From: Lutibacter sp. HS1-25
GTDB taxonomy: Bacteria > Bacteroidota > Bacteroidia > Flavobacteriales > Flavobacteriaceae
Length of the DNA: 64,000 nt
Reading direction: 5' to 3'
Assembly: GCF_004121075.1 (NCBI RefSeq)
Contig: NZ_RHLN01000002.1
Span: 1 to 64,000, forward strand
The position numbers and the translations under genes are program-made. Below the pieces are notes generated by a model. The model saw only the letters and a program-made list of their open reading frames with translations. It searched no databases and was not told where the DNA came from. Below are positions 46,927-56,723 of this stretch, piece by piece. Numbering within the stretch: position 1 is the first letter of the stretch; every line of letters starts with the position of its first letter.

Positions 46927-49827
46927 ATCCTGAATTACTTTTTGAATTTCAGTTCTAATATTTGAATTTACAAGTTTTTTGTTCTCTGCTGTTGGAAAAG
47001 TTCTATTTGATAAAAACACATACACAATTCCAGATGCTGGATCTGCCCAAGTAAAAGTTCCTGTAAAGCCACTATGTCCAAAACTACTGTTTGAAACACA
47101 TCCACAAGTTGCCTTTTCACTTTCTTTAATCTGAGGCTTGTCAAAACCAATTCCTTTTCTAACCTCCATTTTTGCGTAATATTGATGGTTAAATTTTTTA
47201 ATGGTTTCTGGTTTTAAATAACGTTTTCCACCATAAAATCCGTCTTGTAAGTACATTTGCATTATTTTGGCAACATCATTGGCATTAGAAAATAAACCTG
47301 CATGACCTCCTATTCCGCCTAACATAGCCGCACCCATATCATGCACATACCCTTGTATTGTTTGATACCTGTAATAATCATCAACTTCAGATGGTACAAT
47401 TTCGTTTATTGTAAATTTTTCTAATGGCAAATAAGTTGTTCTGTTTGCACCAATTGACTTATAAAAATGATTTTGAGTTAAAACATTTAAGTCGCTTTTA
47501 TAATACGCTTCAATATAATCTTTAAAAATAAAATACGATAAATCACTGTATTTGTATTGCTTTTTTGGTAACAATTCAGATTTTGCAATAATATTGTAAA
47601 TGGTATCTTGATAATCGCCTCTTATATACAAATTATTGGCTACAATTTTATTAAAATTTAAAGTATCTTTTGTGTTATAATATTCTGAAGATGGTTTTTT
47701 ATTACTATCCAACGTTGACTTATAAAATGGAACCCAAGCTTGCAACTTTCCGTAATGAGATAAAACTTCTTTTACGGTTAATTTACTTTTATTGGTATTT
47801 TTTAACGCAGGAACCAAACTTCCCAAAGTACTTTCTAAAATAAATTGTTTGTGCTCTTCCATTTCCATTAGCAACGGCAATGTTGCCAATATTTTTGTCA
47901 TAGAAGCAACATCATACAAATTACTACTTTCAACCGGTACGGCATCATTATAAGTATGATTACCAAAACTCTTATTGTAAATTACTTTTCCGTCTTTGGC
48001 AACCAAAATTTGCAATCCAGGTGCCATTTTTTCTTTTACAACAATCCCAGCTAAAGAATCTATTTCTTTTAATTTATCACTACTCATTCCCACATCTTCA
48101 GGAATAGAATATGCCAATCTGCTTAATGACGTAGACATCAATCCATGTCCTTCAGAATAGGCATTTTTAACAGAAACTGGTAATTTACCTTTAGTTTCTA
48201 TGGCCCCAAAAATCATTTGAGCAGAAATTTCTTGAGCCAATTTACTATTTTGATACGACACCAATAGTCCGTTTATATTTGTGAAAGTTTTAATTTTTAG
48301 CAAACTATAAGGACTTGCAAAAACGTCTAAAATAACCTCTTTATTTCTCGAAATTTCTTGAATCCATGTCAAATCTGTATCTTGAAATTCATACGATTTC
48401 CACGGGTTTGAATTTGATTTATGATAACCTAAAATTACCAAGTTATAAGGCTTTAACTGCTGAATTAATTCATTTAAGTTTTCAGCAGAAACCACATCAA
48501 CTTCTGTATAATTTTGAAGCATTTTTACAAAATCTTCGTTTTCAGCATCACCAAATTTTACATAAGCTATTTTCTTTTTGTCTAAATTTTGAATTGGAAA
48601 TACAACACCTTCATTTTTAACTAAAGTAATGGCATTTTCTAATAATTTTCTATGCAACAATTCATTTTGAATGGCATTTAAATCTTGTTGTAAATTTGCC
48701 AATTCAATTGGCTTATAATCATTAAGACCTGCCCAGTACTTAGCCTTCAATATTTTTTTTACTGAAAAATCTAACCTTTCTTCAGTTAAAATATTTTCAA
48801 CAAGCGCATTTTTAATTTTTTCTATAGCAGCAGGTACATTTTCAGGAATCAACAACATATCATTCCCCGCTAAAAAAGCTGCTAAATCAATGTCACCAGG
48901 TTGGGCATAATTAGAAGCTCCTTTCATATTTAAAGCATCGGTTAAAATTAAACCTTTAAAACCCAACTGTTCTTTTAACAAATCATTAATTACTTTATAA
49001 GACAAGGATGTTGGCAACTCACTATTTGGTTCTAAAGCATTTACACTCAAATGCGCTACCATAATACTTGCTAAATTTCCTTTTACCAACTTTTTATAAG
49101 GATACAATTCTATAGAATCTAACCGTTCAAAATTAAAATCTAAAACAGGCAATGCTTTGTGAGAATCGGTATCTGTATCTCCATGACCAGGAAAATGTTT
49201 TGCATTTGCCAGTACTTTTTGCGTTTGAATTCCGTTAATAAACGCCTGCGCTTTTTGAGTCACATTTTCTCTATCTTCACCAAAAGAACGGTTACCAATA
49301 ATTGGATTTTCAGGATTGATATTGATATCGACAACAGGTGCAAAATTAACGTGAATTCCCATTCGTTCACAATGTTTACCTACCTGAACTCCAAAAGCTG
49401 TAATAAGCGAATTATCTCTTATAGCGCCAAGAGTCATATTCCATGGAAATCGGTAAGTATCTTGCAAACGCATATCTAAACCCCATTCACCATCAAAACC
49501 AATTAATAGTGGAATTTTAGATTTAGCTTGAAATTGATTGGTTAAATCTGCTTGCTTTTCAGGAGTTCCCTGCATAAAAATTAACCCACCAATGTGGTGC
49601 TTAATTATCAAACTATCAATAAAACTTTGATGTGTTTTATCTTTGTTTGAATAGGCCTGCACCATAAACAACTGACCAATTTTTTCTTCAATTGACATTT
49701 TTTGCAACAAAGCATCAACCCATTGTTGCTGCGCCAATGTATCGTTAGAAATTAATGGATCGTTATGCTGCGCTTTTACAAAAGCTACATTCAAAAACAC
49801 AACTATGACTAGCAATTTTTTAATCAT
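46909..49827 (-). CDS. GH3 beta-N-acetylglucosaminidase fused to a serine beta-lactamase-like domain
   Basis: 972 residues with a signal peptide (about 1-19). The GH3 domain (about 35-365) has KHFPGHG at 210-216 and TDALNMKG with nucleophile Asp297, the NagZ pattern for GlcNAc-anhydroMurNAc or chitobiose-like substrates. A GH3 C-terminal-like part spans about 390-560. The class C/esterase-type beta-lactamase domain (about 580-965) has Ser642-x-x-Lys645 in ASMTKILATL, Tyr-Ser-Asp in KYSDLSYF, and HSGFTGTF as the third motif. The two enzymes in one exported chain suggest joint trimming of peptidoglycan sugar and peptide in the periplasm (inference). Third in a minus-strand run after an exonuclease and an unknown gene. 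Confidence 0.9.
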   Translation of the reverse strand: MIKKLLVIVVFLNVAFVKAQHNDPLISNDTLAQQQWVDALLQKMSIEEKIGQLFMVQAYSNKDKTHQSFIDSLIIKHHIGGLIFMQGTPEKQADLTNQFQAKSKIPLLIGFDGEWGLDMRLQDTYRFPWNMTLGAIRDNSLITAFGVQVGKHCERMGIHVNFAPVVDININPENPIIGNRSFGEDRENVTQKAQAFINGIQTQKVLANAKHFPGHGDTDTDSHKALPVLDFNFERLDSIELYPYKKLVKGNLASIMVAHLSVNALEPNSELPTSLSYKVINDLLKEQLGFKGLILTDALNMKGASNYAQPGDIDLAAFLAGNDMLLIPENVPAAIEKIKNALVENILTEERLDFSVKKILKAKYWAGLNDYKPIELANLQQDLNAIQNELLHRKLLENAITLVKNEGVVFPIQNLDKKKIAYVKFGDAENEDFVKMLQNYTEVDVVSAENLNELIQQLKPYNLVILGYHKSNSNPWKSYEFQDTDLTWIQEISRNKEVILDVFASPYSLLKIKTFTNINGLLVSYQNSKLAQEISAQMIFGAIETKGKLPVSVKNAYSEGHGLMSTSLSRLAYSIPEDVGMSSDKLKEIDSLAGIVVKEKMAPGLQILVAKDGKVIYNKSFGNHTYNDAVPVESSNLYDVASMTKILATLPLLMEMEEHKQFILESTLGSLVPALKNTNKSKLTVKEVLSHYGKLQAWVPFYKSTLDSNKKPSSEYYNTKDTLNFNKIVANNLYIRGDYQDTIYNIIAKSELLPKKQYKYSDLSYFIFKDYIEAYYKSDLNVLTQNHFYKSIGANRTTYLPLEKFTINEIVPSEVDDYYRYQTIQGYVHDMGAAMLGGIGGHAGLFSNANDVAKIMQMYLQDGFYGGKRYLKPETIKKFNHQYYAKMEVRKGIGFDKPQIKESEKATCGCVSNSSFGHSGFTGTFTWADPASGIVYVFLSNRTFPTAENKKLVNSNIRTEIQKVIQDAIINN

Positions 49828-49863
49828 TTTATAAAAATAGTATGACTTTATAATTAATTGTTT

Positions 49864-50352
49864 TTAAGAAACTAAAAAACGTTTGTGCCAACTTTTATCT
49901 GCCGTCACTTCCCATTTTTGCTCAAAATCTCCTTTTGTAGTTACCATATTGTTAAACACTACGGTATTTGAAGTTATTTTTTGTTGTTTGGCATATTGTT
50001 GAAAATCGGCCATAGACACAATATTGATATTTAAATTGTCTTTAAAAGCAATATTTAATCTATTGGTTAAATCTGTTGAAAATTGCTTTTCGAGCTGTTT
50101 TATCATATTTACCGAAGCATCAATAGAACAACCTGAAACTGCATTGTAATCTTCATCAACAGCTATTACTAAAAACTGATTGTATTTAATTTTATACGAC
50201 GCTTTTAACGCTTCACCATGGTGTCTCCAATTAGACAAAAACAATTCGATTTTTGAATTGATTTCTTTCACCTCATTTTCAGAAAATTCTCTACTTGATT
50301 GGTAAACCCAAACTCTTGCAGCATCTCCTAAACTTTCATAATTTACTAACAT
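49864..50352 (-). CDS. Conserved Bacteroidota protein of unknown function
   Basis: 162 residues. Related proteins are widely labelled ABC transporter ATPase, but there is no Walker A, signature or Walker B motif, so that name is unsupported. Visible features are AARVWVYQSSREFSENEV at the start, then FLSNWRHHGEALKASYKI and VSGCSIDASVNMIKQLE (about 73-89). It is soluble with no signal peptide. It begins 2 nt after the exonuclease stop and lies in the same run as the GH3 fusion. Confidence 0.75.
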   Translation of the reverse strand: MLVNYESLGDAARVWVYQSSREFSENEVKEINSKIELFLSNWRHHGEALKASYKIKYNQFLVIAVDEDYNAVSGCSIDASVNMIKQLEKQFSTDLTNRLNIAFKDNLNINIVSMADFQQYAKQQKITSNTVVFNNMVTTKGDFEQKWEVTADKSWHKRFLVS

Positions 50353-50354
50353 AT

Positions 50355-51173
50355 TTATAATTTTTGATTGAATTTACTTTTTAAATCATCCAACGTATTT
50401 TCAACTTTTGGAGGAAAAACGACATCTTTAATTTCTGCCAACACTTTTTTGGTATACAACGGAAAATCGGCATTTTGAATCCAAGAATAATAGCCCTTAT
50501 CATTTTTTAAAATATCTGCTACTTTACGCCCTTTGTATTTTCCAAAAGTAAAAATTTCGTCATCATCTTCATCAAACTGAATAAAACCGGCAAAATCTGC
50601 TCTTTTATTAAATGTTGAAAAATCGCTTAAAAACTGTACATCGTTTTCAATATCATCATATTTTTTTAATTGAGCCAATAAAATTTCATACGTTGCCAAG
50701 GTATCCGCTTCAGCAGAATGTGCATTGTCCAAAGATTTTCCGCAATAAAATTGATAACCCGCACTTAAAGTTCTTTCTTCCTTTTTATGAAAAATAACCT
50801 GTACATCTATTGCAACTCTATTTTTCATATCAAAATTCACATTTGCACGCAACATTTCTTCAGCTAATAAAGGAATATCAAAACGATTTGAATTAAATCC
50901 TGCCAAATCACATCCTTTGATCATATCACTTACTTTTTGTGCCAATTCTTTAAAAGTAGGCTCTGTTACCACACGTTCGTTTGTAATACCGTGAATATCT
51001 GATGCTTCTTTTGGAATTTCTATTTCAGGATTTACCAACCAAGTTTTACTTTCTTTATTTCCATTAGGAAAAACTTTTAATATTGAAATTTCAACTATTC
51101 TGTCTGTTGCAATATTAATTCCTGTTGTTTCTAAATCAAAAAATATGATTGGTTTTTTTAATTTTAATTCCAT
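50355..51173 (-). CDS. DnaQ-like 3'-5' exonuclease with C-terminal extension
   Basis: 272 residues. The exonuclease domain (about 5-175) has FFDLETTGI (Exo I), AGFNSNRFDIPLL (Exo II) and AHSAEADTLATYEIL (Exo III, DEDDh). A further segment (about 205-240) FTFGKYKGRKVADIL with KGYYSWIQNADFP looks like the small DUF3820-type module seen with DnaQ-family exonucleases. It differs from the two PEFW-type exonucleases at 5.4 and 14.3 kb. Likely a repair or RNA-processing enzyme; target unknown. Confidence 0.9.
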   Translation of the reverse strand: MELKLKKPIIFFDLETTGINIATDRIVEISILKVFPNGNKESKTWLVNPEIEIPKEASDIHGITNERVVTEPTFKELAQKVSDMIKGCDLAGFNSNRFDIPLLAEEMLRANVNFDMKNRVAIDVQVIFHKKEERTLSAGYQFYCGKSLDNAHSAEADTLATYEILLAQLKKYDDIENDVQFLSDFSTFNKRADFAGFIQFDEDDDEIFTFGKYKGRKVADILKNDKGYYSWIQNADFPLYTKKVLAEIKDVVFPPKVENTLDDLKSKFNQKL

Positions 51174-51364
51174 AGTACTATTATATAATTTAAGCGTAAA
51201 TATACGACTTGTAATTTACGATTTATGGAATGTTAAAGAAGTTTATCCGAAGTTTTTAACAAAAATTTAATGCTTGCTTATGACCTCTTATTTTTTAATA
51301 AAAGTAGTCTTTGGTAAGTTTAAAAATAATTATACAATCCTTTATATAAAAGCTTAAAGCTATT

Positions 51365-52213
51365 TTATTCATTTTTAAGTTGATTTTTATAATCCTCTAA
51401 ATGAATTTGATACTTTTCGGGTAAATCTGGCTCTTGAAAATGATACTTTTCAAGTGTTTCTAAAATAGTTTCAGCAACTATTAATCTGGCTGTATCTTTA
51501 TCATCGGCAGGAATTACAAACCAAGGCGCGTGTTCTTTTGATGTTTTATTTAACAACTCTTGATAACAGTATTGATATTTTTCCCATTCTAAGCGTTCTT
51601 TTAAATCACCTGGTGAAAATTTCCAATTTTTCTGTTGTAAATCCAACCTTCTTAACAACCTGTTTTTTTGTTCTTTTTTTGAAAGGTTTAAAAAGAATTT
51701 CAAAATAATAGTGCCGCTATTGGCTATAAATTTTTCAAAATTATTGATTTCTTCCATTCTATTGTTGTAAAAATCATCGTTTAAATCTTCAACACTTTTT
51801 ACAGATGGAATATTTTCAGCCAATATATATTCTGGATGAACCCTAGTTACCAACACATTTTCATAATGAGTTCTATTAAAAATACCTATTTTTCCTTTTT
51901 CGGGTAAAGCAATATAATGACGCCATAAATAGTCGTGCTTTAATTCCGTTTCATTAGGTACTTTAAAACTATGCACTTGAATTCCTTGAGAATTTACATC
52001 TTTAAAAACTTCGCGAATTAAACTATCTTTTCCTGCAGTATCCATTCCTTGCAAACAAATAAGCACCGAATATTTACCTTCAGCATACATGGTATCTTGG
52101 ATCTTGCTTAGTTTCTTGCGAATTTTTTTCAACTTTTTAGTCGCTTTCGCATGAATTTCTTTAGTAGCTAAATCTTGTAAAACAACAGTTCCTGAAACTT
52201 TATAATTTTCCAT
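51365..52213 (-). CDS. Polyphosphate kinase 2 family protein
   Basis: 282 residues. Walker A-like QGMDTAGKDSLIREVF (about 53-68) and the Walker B region IFNRTHYENVLVTRVHPE (about 109-126) match PPK2, with the Asn variant (FNR rather than FDR) typical of class III enzymes that can phosphorylate AMP and ADP from polyphosphate. Class is inferred from the motif. DLKERLEWEKYQYCYQELLNKTS forms the lid region. It lies downstream of the NtrC-type regulator. Confidence 0.92.
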   Translation of the reverse strand: MENYKVSGTVVLQDLATKEIHAKATKKLKKIRKKLSKIQDTMYAEGKYSVLICLQGMDTAGKDSLIREVFKDVNSQGIQVHSFKVPNETELKHDYLWRHYIALPEKGKIGIFNRTHYENVLVTRVHPEYILAENIPSVKSVEDLNDDFYNNRMEEINNFEKFIANSGTIILKFFLNLSKKEQKNRLLRRLDLQQKNWKFSPGDLKERLEWEKYQYCYQELLNKTSKEHAPWFVIPADDKDTARLIVAETILETLEKYHFQEPDLPEKYQIHLEDYKNQLKNE

Positions 52214-52262
52214 ACAATTTTAAAAAATAATTCAACAAAAATTAAACACCACAACAAACAAT

Positions 52263-53426
52263 CTATTTACTTGCAAAAGATTTTACATCATTTTCAGACA
52301 CTTCTTTATCTCCCAAAATAATTAAACGTTCAACAACATTTCGCAGTTCTCTAATATTACCTGTCCAGTCGTAAGCCTGCAATAATTTAATGGCTTCCTT
52401 AGAGAATTTTTTAACAACACTTCCCTGTTCATCAGCAATTTGTTCAGCAAAAAAATGAATCAATTGTGGAATATCTTCTCTGCGATTGTTTAAAGACGGA
52501 ACATCTATTAAAATAACCGCCAATCTATGATACAAATCTTCTCTAAATCTACCTTCGGCAATTTCTTTAGTTAGATCTTTATTAGTTGCTGCAACAACCC
52601 TAACATTTACTTTAATATCTTTATCACTGCCTACTCTAGAAATTTTACTCTCTTGCAATGCGCGCAATACTTTAGCTTGCGCAGGCAAACTCATATCACC
52701 AATTTCATCTAAAAAAATTGTACCACCGTTAGCTACCTCAAATTTACCAGCCCTATCTTTATTTGCCCCAGTAAAAGAACCTTTTACGTGTCCAAACAAC
52801 TCACTTTCAATCAATTCCGACGGAATGGCTGCGCAATTTACTTCAACCATTGGCGCTTTTGTTCTTTCACTTTTTTCGTGTAACCAATGCGCAACCAGTT
52901 CTTTTCCGGTTCCATTTGGACCTGTAATCAAAACCCGCGCATCTGTTGGTGCAACTTTTTCTATCATATTTTTAATACGAACAATTGCATCACTATCTCC
53001 AATCATCTCGTATTTTTTACTCACTTTTTTCTTCAGCAGCGTATTTTCAACCACCAATTCTTTTTTATCAAGCGCATTGCGAACCGTATTGAGCAACCTG
53101 TTTAAATCTGGTGGTTTTGAAATATAATCAAAAGCGCCTAAACGCATTGTATTAACAGCGGTATCTAAATCCCCATGACCCGAAATCATAATTACAGGTA
53201 TTTCTGGTTTTAATTTTTTTATTTTTTCCAATACCTCAACACCATCCATTTTTGGCATTTTAATATCGCATAAAACCAAATCGAAATCCGATTTTAAAAT
53301 CATTTCAATACCTATTAAACCATCTTCGGCTTCTTCAACAAGGTATGTCTCATTTTCTTCTGAAATAATTTTATTTAATACTCTTCTAATTGCAACTTCA
53401 TCTTCAATAATTAATATTTTCGGCAT
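52263..53426 (-). CDS. Sigma-54-type response regulator lacking a DNA-binding domain
   Basis: 387 residues. Receiver domain (about 1-120) with acidic EDE near the start, phospho-Asp in VLCDIKMPKMDG and the Lys in YISKPPD. Central AAA+ domain (about 140-370) with Walker A GPNGTGKE, GSFTGA loop in FGHVKGSFTGANKDR (the sigma-54 contact motif) and Walker B GTIFLDEIGD. The chain stops just after the AAA+ C-terminal helices at DVKSFASK; the Fis-type helix-turn-helix of NtrC (about 60 more residues) is absent, and no frameshift explains this. Such short forms may activate from solution. No histidine kinase is adjacent. Confidence 0.92.
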   Translation of the reverse strand: MPKILIIEDEVAIRRVLNKIISEENETYLVEEAEDGLIGIEMILKSDFDLVLCDIKMPKMDGVEVLEKIKKLKPEIPVIMISGHGDLDTAVNTMRLGAFDYISKPPDLNRLLNTVRNALDKKELVVENTLLKKKVSKKYEMIGDSDAIVRIKNMIEKVAPTDARVLITGPNGTGKELVAHWLHEKSERTKAPMVEVNCAAIPSELIESELFGHVKGSFTGANKDRAGKFEVANGGTIFLDEIGDMSLPAQAKVLRALQESKISRVGSDKDIKVNVRVVAATNKDLTKEIAEGRFREDLYHRLAVILIDVPSLNNRREDIPQLIHFFAEQIADEQGSVVKKFSKEAIKLLQAYDWTGNIRELRNVVERLIILGDKEVSENDVKSFASK

Positions 53427-53518
53427 AAATTATTTTTTTAATTTTTAAGAAACTTTGTATTATTTGATATCGTCTATAGGATGATAGCTATAAAAAACGA
53501 CCCAACAACATGTAGTTT

Positions 53519-54349
53519 TTAACCCTTAGATTCATAAACGTGAATATCTCTTTGAGGGAAAGGAATTGTAATATTGTTTTCGTTGAATTTTTTATAAATA
53601 GTATACCTAATATCACTCTTTAATTTTAACTGATAAAAGCTCTCATTTATTGTAAAACGCAACCTAAAAACCAAAGCACTATCCGCAAAATCCATAAATA
53701 GTACATCGGGCATTTTAGTTTTCAAAACTTTTGGATGCTCCAAAGCGGCTTCAATAAGCACTTTTTTAACCAATTCAACATCCGATCCATATGCAACACC
53801 AACATCTATAATTTCAGTTGTAATGTTGTCATTTTGAGTCCAATTGTGTAAATTATTGGTTAAAAACTTATGATTAGGAATTACTACGACCCTATTTAAA
53901 ACGGTTACAATACGTGTTGTTCTTAACTTTATTTCAAAAACTTTGCCAAAAACGCCATCAATTTCAATAATATCATTTACATGTACTGTTTTATCTACAA
54001 TTATAAAAATTCCGGAAATAACATCTTGAAATAAAGTTTGAAGCCCTAATCCCAAACCAACCAACAAGGCAGCAGAACCTGCTAAAAACACACTTATATT
54101 AACCCCTGAAGATTCTAAAACTGCCACAATTACAAATACATAAATAATGTATTTTAAAAATGAAAAAACACTTTTAAATTTACCTTTATCCTCTTCTTCT
54201 AAATTTTTATTTACAAGTTTTCTTATCAGTTTTAATAAAATATTTGTTATTAAAAATGCTATTAGTAAAACTAAAATTACTTTTACCGAAATATGAATGT
54301 TATCATTAAATCTAAAAGTATAATTTAAAATGTTATGCAATATTTCCAT
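53519..54349 (-). CDS. Mechanosensitive ion channel, MscS family
   Basis: 276 residues with three N-terminal transmembrane segments (about 20-40, 62-80 and 85-110), the third being the Ala/Gly-rich pore helix (FLAGSAALLVGLGLGLQTLFQDVISG). A beta domain (about 125-180) and the C-terminal MscS cytoplasmic vestibule (PFPQRDIHVY near the end) follow. It releases solutes on hypo-osmotic shock. It starts 9 nt after the ABC permease stop, so probably in that operon. Confidence 0.93.
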   Translation of the reverse strand: MEILHNILNYTFRFNDNIHISVKVILVLLIAFLITNILLKLIRKLVNKNLEEEDKGKFKSVFSFLKYIIYVFVIVAVLESSGVNISVFLAGSAALLVGLGLGLQTLFQDVISGIFIIVDKTVHVNDIIEIDGVFGKVFEIKLRTTRIVTVLNRVVVIPNHKFLTNNLHNWTQNDNITTEIIDVGVAYGSDVELVKKVLIEAALEHPKVLKTKMPDVLFMDFADSALVFRLRFTINESFYQLKLKSDIRYTIYKKFNENNITIPFPQRDIHVYESKG

Positions 54350-54358
54350 AATAATATT

Positions 54359-55672
54359 TTAATATTTTAACCATTTATACAATTCTTTATAACTTGGTTT
54401 TTTTCCATACATTAAGATTCCTACTCTATAAATTTTAGCAGCAAACCAAACGATTGCTAAAAATGTAACGATTAATAAAAACATAGAAACTATTATTTGC
54501 CACCAAGGTACACCAAACGGAATGCGCATTAGCATTACAATTGGTGATGTTAACGGAAATAATGAAAAACCAATGGCAATTGGCCCATGTGGATTTTCAA
54601 TAACAGAAAAACCTACATAAATAGCTATAATTAAAGGCATTAAAACAGGCATCATAAATTGTTGCGTGTCGGTTTCGCTATCAACTGCAGCCCCAATAGC
54701 TGCATAAATTGAACTATAAATTAAATATCCACCTAAAAAGTAAAAGATAAATGAAAATATCATTGTGAAAAGTGGCAAATTGCTTATTTCAGCCAAAATT
54801 GTTTGAATATCTGAAATAGAAGACCCTTCAACATGCTGAGCCATTTCAGGATTTAAACTTCCAATTGCAGCACTTGAACTGGCAGGTTCCTGACCAAATA
54901 CAAATGTAATTACAGACCACAGTAGCAACAATGAAATTGCCCAAATAACAAATTGTAAAATACCTGCTAAAGCATTCCCTAAAATTTTACCTAACATTAA
55001 CTGAAAAGGCTTTACTGATGAAATAATAACTTCAATAATTCTGCTTGTTTTTTCTTCAATAACACTTCGCATTACAGATGTGCCATAAATTATAATAAAC
55101 ATAAAAATTAAATAGCCAAAAGCACCACCTACCAACATCCTTAAAACACTTCCCATTTTTGAAGATTTCTCTCCTGAAAAATTTTCGGAAATGATAAAAA
55201 CTTTTGTGTCTGCTCCTTTAATTTTATCAACATCAACCTGCAGTTCAGCTATTTTTAAATCTCTAATCCCTTTTTCTAACCTATACTCTATTTGATTTAA
55301 AAGATTGATACTTGGTGCATCTACAGAAAAATATTCAACACCTTCTGAAAGTGAATTTAATGACTCACTTTTTGGAATGTACACCAATCCTTCATAATTG
55401 TCTTTTGTTATATTTTTAGCTTCACTAATACCTAAATCTGTTAGGTTTACAAACTTCATATTCTCAGAATCTGTAAATACTGAAGTCAAAAGAACCGATT
55501 CATCAACATAAGCTATTGATTTAATTTCTTGGCTATTTTGTTTATTTAAAAAAACAATCAACAACATAAGTCCAACCATTAATAATGGACTTAATATTGT
55601 TAAAATAATAAATGATTTATTTTTAACCTTTGCAAAAAACTCTCGTTTTACAATTAATTTTAATTTATTCAT
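54359..55672 (-). CDS. ABC transporter permease (NatB/ABC-2 type)
   Basis: 437 residues. One N-terminal transmembrane helix (about 22-44) is followed by a large external domain (about 50-175) and then five or more helices in the C-terminal half, with SVIEEKTSRIIEVIISSVKPFQLMLGKI (the EKE/ABC-2 coupling helix region, about 212-239). This is the ABC-2 layout of NatB-type exporters. It pairs with the ATPase 53 bp upstream. Substrate unknown (Na+ in NatAB). Confidence 0.9.
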   Translation of the reverse strand: MNKLKLIVKREFFAKVKNKSFIILTILSPLLMVGLMLLIVFLNKQNSQEIKSIAYVDESVLLTSVFTDSENMKFVNLTDLGISEAKNITKDNYEGLVYIPKSESLNSLSEGVEYFSVDAPSINLLNQIEYRLEKGIRDLKIAELQVDVDKIKGADTKVFIISENFSGEKSSKMGSVLRMLVGGAFGYLIFMFIIIYGTSVMRSVIEEKTSRIIEVIISSVKPFQLMLGKILGNALAGILQFVIWAISLLLLWSVITFVFGQEPASSSAAIGSLNPEMAQHVEGSSISDIQTILAEISNLPLFTMIFSFIFYFLGGYLIYSSIYAAIGAAVDSETDTQQFMMPVLMPLIIAIYVGFSVIENPHGPIAIGFSLFPLTSPIVMLMRIPFGVPWWQIIVSMFLLIVTFLAIVWFAAKIYRVGILMYGKKPSYKELYKWLKY

Positions 55673-55725
55673 TTTTAGACCTTAAAAAATTTAATTATCA
55701 ATTTCGAATTATAAATTGAAAATGA

Positions 55726-56652
55726 TTAATTATTCGAAACTGCTTTTAAAAATATATCATTTGCACTTGGAATCACCTCGGTAAAATGAGTTATTTGTGC
55801 TTTGTTATTTAAAAACTGAATTAAATCATTTGAGGTTTCATCATTTTTTAAACTTACCAATAGTCGTATGTTTTCATTAAAGGCAATGGATTTTATACTT
55901 TTGGTAATAAATTTAGCATTTATTTCTTTCAAAAGACTTTCGCAATTATTACAAGACAGTCCAACCTCAAACTGATTGGTTTTAAATTGCTGTTTTATAT
56001 CGTTTAACTTTCCATCTAAAATTTTATTAGACTTATTTATTAAAGCAATATGATCGCACAACTCTTCAACAGATTCCATTCTATGGGTTGAAAATATAAT
56101 AGTAGCACCTTCATCCCGTAATTGTAAAATTTCATCTTTTATTAAGTTGGCATTTATAGGGTCAAAACCACTAAAGGGTTCGTCAAAAATCAACAATTTT
56201 GGATTGTGCATAACAGTTACAATAAACTGTACTTTTTGTGCCATTCCTTTAGAAAGTTCTTGTATTTTTTTATTCCACCAATCGCTAATTTCAAACTTTT
56301 CAAACCAATATTTGAGTCGTTTTTTAGCTTCAGAATGAGATAAACCTTTAAGTTGCGCCAAATACATAGCTTGCTCACCAACTTTCATACTTTTGTACAA
56401 GCCTCTTTCTTCTGGCAAATAACCAATATTTTTAATATGATGTGGATTTAAATCTTCTCCATCTAAAATTACCTTACCACTGTCGGGTAAGGTAATTTGG
56501 TTTATGATTCTAATTAATGAGGTTTTTCCTGCACCATTTGGTCCTAAAAGTCCAAACACACTTCCTTTTGGTACTGAAATAGAAACGTTGTTTAGTGCTG
56601 TAAAATCACCATAGTTTTTACAAACACTATCAATCGTTAAAATATTTTCCAT
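55726..56652 (-). CDS. ABC transporter ATP-binding protein (NatA type)
   Basis: 308 residues. Walker A GLLGPNGAGKTSLIR (about 34-48), signature LSKGMAQKV (about 138-146), Walker B LLIFDEPFSGFDP (about 157-169) and the switch His in FSTHRME. The C-terminal about 80 residues are the extra domain common in NatA/Bcr-type exporters. It energises the permease at 54359-55672. Confidence 0.94.
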   Translation of the reverse strand: MENILTIDSVCKNYGDFTALNNVSISVPKGSVFGLLGPNGAGKTSLIRIINQITLPDSGKVILDGEDLNPHHIKNIGYLPEERGLYKSMKVGEQAMYLAQLKGLSHSEAKKRLKYWFEKFEISDWWNKKIQELSKGMAQKVQFIVTVMHNPKLLIFDEPFSGFDPINANLIKDEILQLRDEGATIIFSTHRMESVEELCDHIALINKSNKILDGKLNDIKQQFKTNQFEVGLSCNNCESLLKEINAKFITKSIKSIAFNENIRLLVSLKNDETSNDLIQFLNNKAQITHFTEVIPSANDIFLKAVSNN

Positions 56653-56723
56653 TTATTTATTTTTTCGAAGAACGAATCTAAAATTATTATTTTTTTAAAT
56701 TAAGATTGTTTTTAACTATTTTT

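Noticed and set aside
49864-50352. ABC transporter ATPase
   Set aside because: No Walker A, signature or Walker B motif in the 162 residues.
51181-51240. CGTAAAT/ATTTACG inverted repeat upstream of the DnaQ-like exonuclease as an operator
   Set aside because: Arms are AT-rich with a 12-nt spacer, the adjacent box TATATTTA lacks the final G, and there is no second copy to support it.
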